NCBI RefSeq assembly: GCF_032271945.1
Contig: NZ_CP130319.1
Location: 2,251,001-2,315,000 of the forward strand
DNA length: 64,000 bases
From: Paenibacillus sp. MBLB1832
GTDB taxonomy: Bacteria > Bacillota > Bacilli > Paenibacillales > NBRC-103111
Direction: 5' to 3'
Shown piece after piece: positions 1-8,894 of this stretch. Numbering within the stretch: position 1 is the first letter of the stretch; each line of letters starts with the position of its first letter. A program made the translations under genes and the position numbers. The notes under the pieces are model-generated. The model made no database searches, was not told the origin of the DNA, and was given only the letters and a program-made list of their open reading frames with translations.

Positions 1-2439
1 GCAGCGCTCGTCGTCATGTTCGCGCTGCGCCTGCCTGGCCGGCAGGCGCTAGGGCCACTGCTGCTGGTCGTCATAGCCTACGGCTATTACCACGGGACCG
101 ACCAGCGCAACATCACAGCCCTGCCGCTCGCGCAGCAGGGGCAGGTCAACGAAAGCGGCAGCGAGGTCACGCTGCTCGGCCGGTTCGCCAGCCCTGTCAC
201 CCTCGACGGTGACAGGGCCAGCTTTACCGTGGAAGCGGCGTCCGTCCGCTTCCAGGACACCGCTTTCCCGCTCAGCGGGGAAAGCGTGCAGGTCTCGCTG
301 CGCCTGACGGAGCAGGAGCAGCAGGCCATGCCGTCGGGCTGGCGCCGCGGCGACGCCCTAACAATTAAGGGGACGCTGCGCAGCCCGTCCCCTGCCCGCA
401 ACTTCGGCGGCTTCGATTACCGCCGATATTTGCGACTTCACCACACCCATTGGCTGTTGTCAGCCAAAGGGGTGGATCAGGCGCAGGTGCAGCCTGCGGC
501 ACCGCGCCTAAGCGTCGTTCAGCTGCTGCGCTGGAACGACGAGCTGCGCGCTGCGCTCAGCAGGCGCATGGATAGCATTTTTCCCGCGTCGCAGGCGGGA
601 TTCATGAAAAGCATGCTGATCGGCCTCACCGACGATCTAGATCCCGACCGCTTCCAGCAATTTTCTGAGCTGGGTCTGACCCATATTTTAGCTATATCGG
701 GGCTTAATATCGCTGTTTTCCTTGCGGTTTGCATCTGGATCATGCGACGGCTGCGCCTCACGAAAGAGAAGTACCTCCTCGTCTGTCTTTGCCTGTTGCC
801 GCTCTATATACTTCTAACAGGCGCATCCCCATCCATTATCCGCGCAGGGCTAATGTCGATGATCGCCATATTTGCGGCACGCCAGGGAGGACTCAAGGAT
901 GTTCTGCACATCCTCGCTGTTACCGCCTGGGCGATGCTGATCTGGAATCCGTACTACCTGCTCGACGTCAGCTTCCAATTGTCCTTTCTAGTTACGCTGG
1001 GTCTAATCCTTGGCGTACAGCGAGTTACTGACCTGCTTTCGCGATATATCGATTCACCGATAATTCAAAACACCATCGCCATAACCCTCGTCTCGCAAGC
1101 CGTATCTTTCCCTGTCTCGATCTATTATTTCAATCAATTTTCGTTGTTGTCATGGCTCGCTAACGCGGTGCTGGTGCCCGTTATCTCCATGGTTGTCTTT
1201 CCTGCAGGCTTGGTTGCACTTGCACTTGGCTTGATTTATGTGCCCATTGGCCGAACGATCGGGTGGTTGATTGCCAAGTTAAACGAAGCCATATTTTGGA
1301 TGACCGATCACCTCCAGCAGCTTCCTCATCTCAAAATGATTTGGCCAAGCCCGAGCTTGCCATGGATGGTGTTGTATTATTTGGCACTTCTTCTCCTTTA
1401 TTTCCTTGCGAAACGAAATGTGCAATCTGAAACTGATGAACTGCCCATCATGCTCGAGCCTAAGGTGAAACGAACCATTAGCACATGCTACCGTAAAATA
1501 AGCCTATTGGTTGCGCCTAGCTGCTTTGGAATCTTACTGTGGATCGGTTATTCTCCGCATCACTTCCAGCGAACAGGTCTAGTTCAATTCCTCGACGTAG
1601 GACAGGGAGATTCGATCTTAATTCGTACACCTTATGGTAAACATATCTTAATTGATGGGGGTGGAACGCTCACCTTTCATAAGCCTGGAGACGAATGGAA
1701 GAAGCGTAACGATCCTTACGAAGTAGGCAAAAAATTGCTAACGCCATTGTTGAAGAAGCGAGGTATTCAACAACTGGACCTGCTTGTGCTTACCCATGAG
1801 GATGCTGACCACAGCGGGGGGTTGCAAGCTGTTGTGGAACAAGTTCCTGTGAAACAATTTTTATTTAACGGTACTTTTAAAGAAGGGGAAAGTATGAAGA
1901 AGCTGTTTTCTACGCTTTTGCAACATCGTGTTCCTTTGCTGCCTGCACAGGTTGGTGATTGGATCGTAATTGATCCTGTCACAAGATTACAAGTGCTGTT
2001 TCCCCTTGAAACAGAGCATCATCAGGTTGAGCTTGTGAAAGAACAAAATGCAAGATCCGTTGTTTTTTTGTTGGAGATGCTCGGAACGAATTGGTTGTTC
2101 ACAGGCGATATGGAGAAAGAATCCGAAGCGGAGGTCCTTCAATATTTAAACCAGAATACTGCTATCCAACCCAATAACAAAAATACAAAACTCGATGTAC
2201 TTAAAGTCGCACATCATGGGAGCAAAACCTCCTCAACACCCGAGTGGCTCGCCTATTGGCAGCCCCATTACGCTGTGATTTCAGTAGGCGTCATGAATAG
2301 CTATGGACACCCGTCTCCCGAAACTATCGAACATTTGGATGATGTGCATGCTGCCGTATTTCGAACTGATCAAATGGGGGAAATCCAAATGGAAGTGCGA
2401 CGATCAGGCATTTATACACGGATGAAGCTAAAAAACTAG
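1..2439 (+). CDS. comEC: ComEC/Rec2 DNA-uptake channel (5' end cut by window edge)
   Basis: Membrane channel that carries single-stranded DNA into the cell during natural transformation. The frame is open to the first base of the window, so the N-terminus is probably missing. The first ATG is at position 16. Counting from it, residues ~50-160 form the OB-like region and ~190-470 the multi-membrane Competence domain (LAISGLNIAVF, GASPSIIRAG). From ~545 there is a metallo-beta-lactamase-like domain with DVGQGDSIL, the metal motif THEDADHSGG near residue 593 and VAHHGSKTS near 731. The motifs look intact, so the protein should be functional. The first ~700 bases are much richer in GC than the rest of the gene. 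In B. subtilis comEC also lies just upstream of holA. Confidence 0.95.
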   Translation, partial: AALVVMFALRLPGRQALGPLLLVVIAYGYYHGTDQRNITALPLAQQGQVNESGSEVTLLGRFASPVTLDGDRASFTVEAASVRFQDTAFPLSGESVQVSLRLTEQEQQAMPSGWRRGDALTIKGTLRSPSPARNFGGFDYRRYLRLHHTHWLLSAKGVDQAQVQPAAPRLSVVQLLRWNDELRAALSRRMDSIFPASQAGFMKSMLIGLTDDLDPDRFQQFSELGLTHILAISGLNIAVFLAVCIWIMRRLRLTKEKYLLVCLCLLPLYILLTGASPSIIRAGLMSMIAIFAARQGGLKDVLHILAVTAWAMLIWNPYYLLDVSFQLSFLVTLGLILGVQRVTDLLSRYIDSPIIQNTIAITLVSQAVSFPVSIYYFNQFSLLSWLANAVLVPVISMVVFPAGLVALALGLIYVPIGRTIGWLIAKLNEAIFWMTDHLQQLPHLKMIWPSPSLPWMVLYYLALLLLYFLAKRNVQSETDELPIMLEPKVKRTISTCYRKISLLVAPSCFGILLWIGYSPHHFQRTGLVQFLDVGQGDSILIRTPYGKHILIDGGGTLTFHKPGDEWKKRNDPYEVGKKLLTPLLKKRGIQQLDLLVLTHEDADHSGGLQAVVEQVPVKQFLFNGTFKEGESMKKLFSTLLQHRVPLLPAQVGDWIVIDPVTRLQVLFPLETEHHQVELVKEQNARSVVFLLEMLGTNWLFTGDMEKESEAEVLQYLNQNTAIQPNNKNTKLDVLKVAHHGSKTSSTPEWLAYWQPHYAVISVGVMNSYGHPSPETIEHLDDVHAAVFRTDQMGEIQMEVRRSGIYTRMKLKN

Positions 2440-2550
2440 AAGTTCAAGTCTTCTATAGGTGAAAGGTCGTAGGTCACAGGTATTTTTATTTCAAAATTTT
2501 TGAAATTTCTGGCGGTGCCGCTGGGCTAGCGACTCAGGCGGAACGACATT

Positions 2551-2757
2551 TTGAGGGGCATGACGAAACAAACGATGGAAGAGTCGCAGATCCTGCTGAG
2601 CGAATCGATGATGAATGTCAGTGCGGTTTCCCAGCAATCGTTAGCCACTTCGGAACAAGTAGCGGCATTAAGCTCTGAGCAATTAAGAATCATTGACGAA
2701 ATAGTAGACTTGTCTACGAAACTGGAGGTGCTATCTAACGCCTTGCAGAACTCTTAG
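2551..2757 (+). pseudogene. Remnant of a methyl-accepting chemotaxis protein (C-terminal tail)
   Basis: A 68-residue frame reads like the far C-terminal helix of a chemotaxis receptor signalling domain: a run of Ser/Ala/Gln/Glu heptads with VSAVSQQSLATSEQVAAL and a tail ending SNALQNS. No sensor, membrane or HAMP part and no receptor hairpin core lies upstream, only about 110 bases of non-coding sequence after comEC. There is no clear ribosome binding site. It is best read as the surviving end of a deleted receptor gene. A small independent coiled-coil protein cannot be excluded. Confidence 0.6.
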
Positions 2758-2779
2758 TCCAAATTTAAAGTTTAAAAAT

Positions 2780-2826
2780 AGCCTTTAGTGAACGTGCCCA
2801 ATGGGATCGTTTGCTTAGGGCTTTTT
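2780..2826 (+). terminator. Intrinsic terminator
   Basis: Two nested stems (AGCCTTTAG with CTTAGGGCT, enclosing AACG-CCC with GGG-CGTT) are followed by TTTTTA. It separates the comEC/receptor-remnant region from the ECF promoter that starts 8 bases later. Confidence 0.7.
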
Positions 2827-2833
2827 AGTTATT

Positions 2834-2859
2834 TGAAACTATAATCGCCTTTTTGCGTC
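2834..2859 (+). promoter_or_regulatory. ECF-type promoter for the sigma/anti-sigma operon
   Basis: TGAAAC (2834-2839), a 16-base spacer, then CGTC (2856-2859). This is the consensus form recognised by SigW/SigM-like ECF factors in Bacillus. It lies about 130 bases before the sigma factor start, which suggests that the sigma factor transcribes its own gene. Confidence 0.7.
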
Positions 2860-2987
2860 TAAAAGATGTGAAATCGTCTTTTTTTTGTTATTCTGGTAGT
2901 TGCACGCTCTATGATATTTATTCTAAAAGAATTGCAACCTTATGAGACGTGTTCGCGTTTATAAGAGTGCAAGGGGGAGGGATCCCA

Positions 2988-3536
2988 GTGATAGCACCCG
3001 AGCTGGTAAGATCAGCACAAGCCGGTGATCGTGATGCGCTCATTACCCTGTTGCGAGAGATTGAGTCTCACGTTTATCGAACCGCATTTTATTTGTTAAA
3101 TAATGAACAAGACGCGCTGGATGCTTCGCAGGAGGCACTCATTCGAATTTATACGAAAATTCATTCCTATGAAGAGAAAGCACTGTTTACAACGTGGGTG
3201 CAGCGGATTGTTACGAATATTTGCATCGATAAATTTCGCAAGGCGAAACCGACGGTTTCAATGGATGAGCATGAGATGACGTTTACAGCTGAGAATAACG
3301 TTGAACGCGAAATTATGACTGGCTATTTAGCGCAAGATATTCGAGAGGCAATCGATAAGCTTCCCGAACACCACCGGACTGTCGTTGTGCTTCGTTATTT
3401 GCAAGACTTTTCGTATCATGAAATCGCAGAATCGCTTGGTTTACCGCTGAATACGGTGAAGTCTTACTTATTCCGAGCTAGACACTCGTTGCAGTCGATG
3501 CTCCAAGATTATCAGAAAGGAGGTGTTCGGGGATGA
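2988..3536 (+). CDS. ECF RNA polymerase sigma factor, SigW-like
   Basis: Extracytoplasmic-function sigma factor of 182 aa. Region 2 is at residues ~15-80 (DALDASQEALIRIYTKI, then FTTWVQRIVTNICIDKFRK) and region 4 at ~115-175 (LPEHHRTVVVLRYLQDFSYHEIAESLGLPLNTVKSYL read in parts). GTG at 2988 is chosen because GGGGGAGGG lies just upstream; the frame is open further up to 2949 but without a ribosome site. The stop overlaps the start of the anti-sigma gene by 4 bases (ATGA), the usual coupling for such pairs. An ECF-type promoter upstream points to autoregulation. Overall it most resembles SigW-type factors of envelope stress; the inducing signal cannot be read from the sequence. Confidence 0.9.
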   Translation: MIAPELVRSAQAGDRDALITLLREIESHVYRTAFYLLNNEQDALDASQEALIRIYTKIHSYEEKALFTTWVQRIVTNICIDKFRKAKPTVSMDEHEMTFTAENNVEREIMTGYLAQDIREAIDKLPEHHRTVVVLRYLQDFSYHEIAESLGLPLNTVKSYLFRARHSLQSMLQDYQKGGVRG

Positions 3537-4720
3537 AATGTCAAGAGGTGATGATCTACATGCAAAGACAGCTAGATGGAGATTTAACTCCTAATGAGGA
3601 AGATGAGCTGCATGCTCACCTTATGCATTGTTTGGACTGTGCTCAGATGTACGAACGTCTGCAATCGCTGTCCGACGAGTTATCCCAGTTACCGAAGGTA
3701 AAGCCGCCTTTCTCTTTGGTTGATGCTATCATGCCGCAGCTGCTTGAATTAGATAAACAACCTGTGAATCCGGTCGTCGTACCTTTCCAAGCCGCTTCGG
3801 AGTCTATGGCGGGGCGGAAGATAACGAAACGAAGTCGCATCAGAGAGCAATTTTCCTGGAAAATCGCAAGCGGAGTTGTCGCCGCAGGGCTCATTATTGG
3901 GTTCTTTGCCTTTAATATGAAGCACCCTGTATTAGATAATGCGGATGGCATCTTCAATTTTACATCAAGCAGCTCTGAGTCTAAAGCAGACCGACCTAGT
4001 GCAGCAACTTCGAGTCAGAGCCGTGCGCTAGACAGTGCCGACATCTATAAACAGGAGCTGTCAACATCAAACCAGGCGGTGCCGAAGTCGTCAATGTCGG
4101 ATACTAAGACGAAGGGGAAGGAAGATCTGATCCCCCAAGCGTCCGCAGCTAGCGGTAATCAGACACAACCAATGGACGCAATGGTTGAGAAACCCAGTGC
4201 TTACACAGCACCTATCAGCGGGCAAGATGCATTGGTGAAGCCACAGGTTCCTTCTACGTCAGCGCCAGAAAAAATGAAAATACCAACGGATTCGAATATG
4301 GCGAAAAATGCAACCGACACGAAGGACATGTCAGCCGTTTCCGGCTCAGCAACACCAACTACGACACCGAATGAATCGAATCCAGATGCTGTTTCGAAGA
4401 AGCTGACACCGTCCGCTGGTGAAGGGTTCAAGATCGGTTCGATGGCGAGCATCCTTCCGAATAATGAACTTCAGAACCCTTCCATCTTGAAGTCGGCTTC
4501 AGGGGCATACGCTGCATCTGTTGAAGATGCACATGTTGTGATTCGGAACAGTCAAACATTGGAGATTGTTTTTGCTTCCAAACAAGTATGGCAAGGGAAT
4601 GATGAAATCAAGCTGATCGAATGGTCGAAGGATGATAAGCTGTTCTATCAAGTGACAAGCAACGGAACCATTCAAACGATTTTAATTGATGTGAATGCGC
4701 AGACAGAAGCCAATAAATAA
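3533..4720 (+). CDS. Membrane anti-sigma factor with zinc-finger (ZAS) domain
   Basis: Probable inhibitor of the ECF sigma factor encoded just upstream. The N-terminal cytoplasmic part has the zinc-containing anti-sigma motif H29-x3-C33-x2-C36. One membrane helix lies at about 111-128 (IASGVVAAGLIIGFFAF). After it comes a long low-complexity Ser/Thr/Pro/Lys-rich extracytoplasmic stretch (~130-300) and a folded-looking C-terminal ~90 residues. At 395 aa it is nearly twice the length of B. subtilis RsiW (~208 aa); the extra part is all outside the membrane. Release of the sigma factor by regulated proteolysis is known for the family and only inferred here. The site-2 protease homologue at 22138 is a candidate participant, with no direct evidence. 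Confidence 0.85.
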   Translation: MKCQEVMIYMQRQLDGDLTPNEEDELHAHLMHCLDCAQMYERLQSLSDELSQLPKVKPPFSLVDAIMPQLLELDKQPVNPVVVPFQAASESMAGRKITKRSRIREQFSWKIASGVVAAGLIIGFFAFNMKHPVLDNADGIFNFTSSSSESKADRPSAATSSQSRALDSADIYKQELSTSNQAVPKSSMSDTKTKGKEDLIPQASAASGNQTQPMDAMVEKPSAYTAPISGQDALVKPQVPSTSAPEKMKIPTDSNMAKNATDTKDMSAVSGSATPTTTPNESNPDAVSKKLTPSAGEGFKIGSMASILPNNELQNPSILKSASGAYAASVEDAHVVIRNSQTLEIVFASKQVWQGNDEIKLIEWSKDDKLFYQVTSNGTIQTILIDVNAQTEANK

Positions 4721-4845
4721 AGTTGGATGGATATGCACCAACTGATCTTCGCCTGCGTAAGTTATAGTACATCGCTACTAGACAGTTCATTCATCCACAT
4801 GGTTTAAGGTTTCTAGGGCCTTATATCTGTGTTTAAATAGACTGG

Positions 4846-4900
4846 CAAAGGGATTGCATCAAGGTCTTAGGACTTTGACGTAATCCCTTTGTTGTTGTTA
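4846..4900 (+). terminator. Long hairpin, probable terminator of the anti-sigma operon
   Basis: Perfect 10-base arms CAAAGGGATT (4846-4855) and AATCCCTTTG (4882-4891), with further inner pairing. The tail is TTGTTGTTA rather than a pure T run, so termination may be incomplete and some read-through into holA is possible. Confidence 0.55.
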
Positions 4901-4927
4901 GAATAAGGTGGAGGGGTGAGGCAAGCG

Positions 4928-5947
4928 ATGGATGCGAAACGAGCATTAAAAGACATAGCAGCAGGCCGGCCAGCGCCAGTATATTTGTGCTACGGTCCTG
5001 AGAAATATAAAATGCGTGAATTCATTCAAGTTTTAACGGACGCGTTAATGGAACCTGAAGATAGAGAGTTTGCCCTCAGCAAATTTGACTTGAGTGAAAT
5101 CCCGCTCACATCTGTCTTGGATGATGCGGAGACATTGCCTTTTATGGTGCCAAAAAAGCTGGTGATCGCCAAGAATGCGCTCTTCTTCACGGGTGCGAAG
5201 GAAAATGCCAAGCTCGACCATAACTTGGATCGGTTAACCGCGTATTTGAAATCGCCGGCTGAGCATACGGTTGTCGTATTCACCGTAGACGCGGATAAGC
5301 TGGATGAGCGTAAGAAGATTGTGAAAGCTTTGAAGGACATGGAAGCCGCGGTGCCGTTCCTTTCATTAAGCCCTGAGGAGCTTACTCAGTGGGTGGCCAA
5401 GCGAGCCAGTCAATTGGGGTTTACGTTTACAGGAGGGGCCGCGGATCAACTTATCCTGTACACAGGCGGCAATTTGCAATCCCTCTCTGCTGAATTAGAG
5501 AAAATCTCCTTATTCGTAGGCGCGGGGGGAGAAGCGACGCCGGCTGTTATCGATCAATTGGTCGCGAGAAGCACGGAGCAGAACGTTTTTATTCTTATTG
5601 AGGATATTGTCAATGTTCGTTTAGATCGCGCTTTTGTCATCTTGGAGGAGCTCTTGAAGCAGCGTGAAGAGCCGATCAAAATTGCTTCGCTCATCGCCAG
5701 ACAGTTCCGGATTATGCTGCAAGTAAAGGAGCTCGGCAAGCAAGGGTATTCTGGGCAGCAGATGGCGTCTCAGATCGGCTTACATCCTTTTGCGGTCAAG
5801 GTAGCCGAAGGTCAGGCGCGTAAGTACGATATAGACAAGCTGAGCCGAATTATGGGCGAGTTAGCGGACCTTGATTTGCAGATGAAAACGGGGAAAATTG
5901 ATAAAGTGTTAGGTTTGGAACTATTCCTCCTTAGGCTGGCTGCCTAG
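4928..5947 (+). CDS. holA: DNA polymerase III delta subunit
   Basis: Clamp-loader subunit that opens the beta sliding clamp. It is 339 aa from ATG 4928. GGAGGGG (4910-4916) lies 11 bases before this ATG, and an in-frame GTG at 4916 is inside the Shine-Dalgarno and therefore rejected. The N-terminal half begins PVYLCYGPEKYKMREF, as is typical where the family keeps an AAA+ fold but only a degenerate P-loop. The collar domain is at the C-terminus (LARQFRIM-like helix, ending LELFLLRLAA). It lies between comEC and rpsT as in B. subtilis, but the small yqzM gene of Bacillus is not seen and an ECF operon lies there instead. Confidence 0.95.
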   Translation: MDAKRALKDIAAGRPAPVYLCYGPEKYKMREFIQVLTDALMEPEDREFALSKFDLSEIPLTSVLDDAETLPFMVPKKLVIAKNALFFTGAKENAKLDHNLDRLTAYLKSPAEHTVVVFTVDADKLDERKKIVKALKDMEAAVPFLSLSPEELTQWVAKRASQLGFTFTGGAADQLILYTGGNLQSLSAELEKISLFVGAGGEATPAVIDQLVARSTEQNVFILIEDIVNVRLDRAFVILEELLKQREEPIKIASLIARQFRIMLQVKELGKQGYSGQQMASQIGLHPFAVKVAEGQARKYDIDKLSRIMGELADLDLQMKTGKIDKVLGLELFLLRLAA

Positions 5948-5958
5948 GGAGAAAAGAA

Positions 5959-5991
5959 AAAAAGACTAATTCGCTTAGAATTAGTCTTTTT
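5959..5991. terminator. Bidirectional terminator between holA and rpsT
   Basis: A 14-base perfect stem (AAAAAGACTAATTC with GAATTAGTCTTTTT, loop GCTTA) has A-rich and T-rich flanks, so it can stop transcription from both converging genes. Confidence 0.9.
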
Positions 5992-6007
5992 GCTTTATGT
6001 CCGGGAA

Positions 6008-6259
6008 TTACGCTTGAGCCGTAAGAGCGTTCAGCTTTTTAGCTAGACGGGACTTCTTGCGGTTAGCGGCATTTTTATGAATTAAACCTTTAGAAGCTGC
6101 TTTATCTAATTTCTTGGAAGCAGAAACTAGAGCTTCAGGGGTTAAAGCTGTTTCGAAAGCTTTCACAGCAGTACGCAAAGCGGACTTGTGGGAAGCGTTA
6201 CGAAGACGACGCTTTTCGCTAACTTTAACTCGTTTAATAGCGGATTTAATGTTTGGCAT
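6008..6259 (-). CDS. rpsT: 30S ribosomal protein S20
   Basis: Small basic primary-binding protein of the 30S subunit, 83 aa. The sequence begins [18 protein letters not shown] and is rich in Lys, Arg and Ala helices, as in all S20 proteins. The start is ATG 6259, 8 bases after AGGAGGT; an in-frame GTG at 6268 overlaps that Shine-Dalgarno and is not used. It is the only core gene on the minus strand in this part of the window and has its own promoter, the same arrangement as in B. subtilis. Confidence 0.97.
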   Translation of the reverse strand: MPNIKSAIKRVKVSEKRRLRNASHKSALRTAVKAFETALTPEALVSASKKLDKAASKGLIHKNAANRKKSRLAKKLNALTAQA

Positions 6260-6326
6260 GAAATTCACCTCCTACTTACAAAACACGTTCAACGTTACAT
6301 TTGTATGTTTGCTGACAACTTTAAGT

Positions 6327-6355
6327 ATTCTACCACGCACAAATTGAAATTGCAA
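6327..6355 (-). promoter_or_regulatory. Sigma-A promoter of rpsT
   Basis: On the minus strand TTGCAA, a 17-base spacer, then TAGAAT. It lies about 70 bases before the rpsT start and leaves a short leader. Confidence 0.7.
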
Positions 6356-6466
6356 GAGCTGTCAATAGGTTTTCAGTGGTCTTTGCGCATTGTATAAGGG
6401 GCTGGAATCTGTCGCACAATAAGGGATACCATCAACCTTCTAAAATGCCCAGAAAGGGGTTCTCCC

Positions 6467-7465
6467 ATGGACTTAGGCTTTTATAATACACATACAGATC
6501 TTGCGCTCGATGCGAGGGATATGGCCCAGGCCGCTAATCAAGGGCAGCCAATTCCTGGTATTGAACAGGAGTTTACGAGAGAAAATGGCATTCGCGTGAC
6601 GAAAATTAATGTATTGAACGAAGAAGGCTCTAGAGCGCTTGGCAAGATGCTCGGTCATTACATAACCATCGAGGTGCCTGCACTTCGGGAGAAAGACAGC
6701 CAGCTTCAAGATCGAGTCGCGACGAAGCTAGCACAGGAGTTTGAACAATTTCTGAAGGGAATAGGCATTCCCAAAAACGCAAAAGCACTTATTATCGGTC
6801 TTGGTAATGCCAATGTGACGCCGGATGCGTTAGGGCCTCTTGTTGTCGAGAATGTGATGGTGACGCGGCATTATTTCGAATTAGTTCCCCAAGATGTGAG
6901 TCCAGGTTATCGAGCGGTAAGTGCCGTAGCACCTGGGGTTCTTGGTACAACAGGCATTGAAAGCAGCGATATCGTGCAAGGGATCGTTGACAAATCGAAG
7001 CCAGATTTCATAATCGCCATTGATGCGCTGGCATCCCGATCCTTGGACCGTGTCAATACAACGATTCAAATTGCGGACACAGGCATTCATCCAGGTTCAG
7101 GGATCGGGAATAAGCGCAAAGGCTTGACGAAAGAGAATCTTGGCATCCCCGTCATCGCCATCGGTGTACCGACTGTTGTTTACGCGTCCACCATCGTCAA
7201 TTTTGCCTTTGACCTTATGCAGAAGCATTTTAATGATCAAACGAACACTACAGGTAAAATTCTAGGTCTATTGGACAACATTAATGAGGATGAGCGGCTG
7301 CAGCTTGTCAAAGAAGTGCTCAATCCTGTCGGGCACGATCTGCTCGTCACACCGAAAGAGATTGATCAGTTTATTGAAGATATCGCCAATATCATTGCCA
7401 GCGGATTGAATGCAGCCTTGCACGACGCTGTTGATGTTGATAATGTGGCTGCCTACACGCATTAA
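6467..7465 (+). CDS. gpr: Germination protease GPR (peptidase family A25)
   Basis: Endoprotease that degrades small acid-soluble spore proteins at germination. It is 332 aa, slightly shorter than B. subtilis GPR (~368). The N-terminus LGFYNTHTDLALDARDMA is the family propeptide and autoprocessing region. Conserved blocks include GIRVTKINVLNEEG, VIIGLGN-like ALIIGLGNANVTPDALGP and FIIAIDALASRSLDRVNTTIQIADTG in parts. The start ATG follows AAAGGGG. In the family, synthesis is in the forespore under SigG or SigF; I did not find a convincing forespore promoter here. It is followed by its own terminator and spoIIP. Confidence 0.95.
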   Translation: MDLGFYNTHTDLALDARDMAQAANQGQPIPGIEQEFTRENGIRVTKINVLNEEGSRALGKMLGHYITIEVPALREKDSQLQDRVATKLAQEFEQFLKGIGIPKNAKALIIGLGNANVTPDALGPLVVENVMVTRHYFELVPQDVSPGYRAVSAVAPGVLGTTGIESSDIVQGIVDKSKPDFIIAIDALASRSLDRVNTTIQIADTGIHPGSGIGNKRKGLTKENLGIPVIAIGVPTVVYASTIVNFAFDLMQKHFNDQTNTTGKILGLLDNINEDERLQLVKEVLNPVGHDLLVTPKEIDQFIEDIANIIASGLNAALHDAVDVDNVAAYTH

Positions 7466-7474
7466 TGCAGGATG

Positions 7475-7510
7475 AAGAACTGAACCCGCCTTGCGTGGGC
7501 AGTTCTTTTT
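7475..7510 (+). terminator. Intrinsic terminator after gpr
   Basis: AAGAACTG pairs with CAGTTCTT, with an inner CCC/GGG, followed by a T run. Confidence 0.85.
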
Positions 7511-7645
7511 GCGTTTTACAGGCATGAAAACTCCATCAGACATTTCTCCTATGAAGCTACTATCCAAAAATCTAGCGAAAACTGGTTCTATCGGCCGGGC
7601 TCGTTTCATAGATTGAATTAAGATAGTTTAGGAGGCATGGTAACT

Positions 7646-8875
7646 ATGAAATGGACAACAGCTACATGGAATTTCAGCCAAGTTCGCAAAACCTTTCAAA
7701 GCGCCAGTTCCGTCGGGAAAACCTTTATCATTCTCAGCACCTCGACCTTAGCGCTATTCGTACTCATCGGGCTGGGAAGCGTTCTACAAAGTAGCATGAT
7801 GACCACTTCGCCGGTTTCATCCATGAAAGGTCTCGCCGCATCTGTCACCAATCAATTTTTCATTGATATGATCGGAATGGAAGTCCCTCATTTAAATAAG
7901 AACCATAAGAAATTCACCTTTTCCCAACGCAACGTGTTTCATTTTGCTTTCCAATTCATGACGAACATCAATCCGAGTGATCCCAAAAGCTTGGTTGCCA
8001 GCGAGGTTCCAGGCATGGACACGAATCGATCAACTGTGCTGGTAAAAGGGAGTGAGACGAATCCCAGTTCGCCCATTGATTACAATCCGGGTTCCAATAA
8101 TTTAGAAGCGGAAGCCAGAGTGCCGATCCCTTCGCCTTCAGCGCAACCGTCACCGAATAGCTCTGCAACACCTTCTCCTAGCGCGGTCGGGCAACCGCCG
8201 AAAACGGCTGGCGATAATATTGCTTTCATTTATCAAACCCATAGTAATGAGTCATTCTTGCCTGAACTCAAAGGGGTTACAGATCCAGATATGGCCTATA
8301 GCGATAAAGTCAATATCATTTCGGTAGGTCAACGTTTGGCTCAAAATTTGGAAAAAGACGGGATTGGTGCTGTGCACTCCGAAACCGTGTATCCAAGTAC
8401 GGTGAAAAACTTCGAGTATCCGTACTCCTACAAGTACTCACTCAAAACGTTGCAAGAAGCGATGTCAGCGCATAAAGACTTAACATACTTCTTCGATATC
8501 CATCGGGATTCGGCAGCTCGCAGCAAAACCACTGCCACCATTGATGGTAAAGATGTTGCACAGGTGTATTTTATCATCGGCGGCAAAAATCCGAACTGGA
8601 AGAAGAATGAGGAATTTGCCAGCAAAATTCATCAAGTACTGGAAGAGAAACACCCTGGCGTTTCCAAAGGGATTCATGCGAAAGAAGCAAGCGAGGGCAA
8701 TGGCTTGTATAACCAGAACATTTCGCCCAACAGCATTTTAATAGAAGTAGGCGGTCCCTATAACACACTGGAAGAGTGCTACCGTACAACCGATTGGTTG
8801 GCTGAAGCGATCTCTGAAGTAATTATGAATGCGAAGAAAGTGGATGCGCCAGCCGCATCGACGAATAAATCGTAA
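7646..8875 (+). CDS. spoIIP: Stage II sporulation protein P
   Basis: Cell-wall amidase and endopeptidase that works with SpoIID and SpoIIM in septal peptidoglycan thinning and engulfment. It is 409 aa. ATG 7646 is chosen because GGAGG (7631-7635) is 10 bases away; the in-frame ATG at 7637 is too close. One membrane helix lies at about residues 30-50 (TFIILSTSTLALFVLIGLG). A Pro/Ser-rich linker (~150-190) precedes the SpoIIP catalytic domain, which has IYQTHSNESFLPEL, a DIHRD motif, and near the end NSILIEVGGPYNTLEE. In B. subtilis it follows gpr and is made in the mother cell under SigE. No clear SigE promoter was found here. Confidence 0.95.
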   Translation: MKWTTATWNFSQVRKTFQSASSVGKTFIILSTSTLALFVLIGLGSVLQSSMMTTSPVSSMKGLAASVTNQFFIDMIGMEVPHLNKNHKKFTFSQRNVFHFAFQFMTNINPSDPKSLVASEVPGMDTNRSTVLVKGSETNPSSPIDYNPGSNNLEAEARVPIPSPSAQPSPNSSATPSPSAVGQPPKTAGDNIAFIYQTHSNESFLPELKGVTDPDMAYSDKVNIISVGQRLAQNLEKDGIGAVHSETVYPSTVKNFEYPYSYKYSLKTLQEAMSAHKDLTYFFDIHRDSAARSKTTATIDGKDVAQVYFIIGGKNPNWKKNEEFASKIHQVLEEKHPGVSKGIHAKEASEGNGLYNQNISPNSILIEVGGPYNTLEECYRTTDWLAEAISEVIMNAKKVDAPAASTNKS

Positions 8876-8894
8876 AGGCAAGGAGATAGGTAAA

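Noticed and set aside
6361..6394. Possible forespore (SigG) promoter before gpr: TCAATA and CATTGTA
   Set aside because: The spacing of 20 bases is too long and the -35 is weak.
7606..7625. CATAGATT before spoIIP as SigE -10
   Set aside because: One mismatch in the -10 and no -35 at the proper distance.
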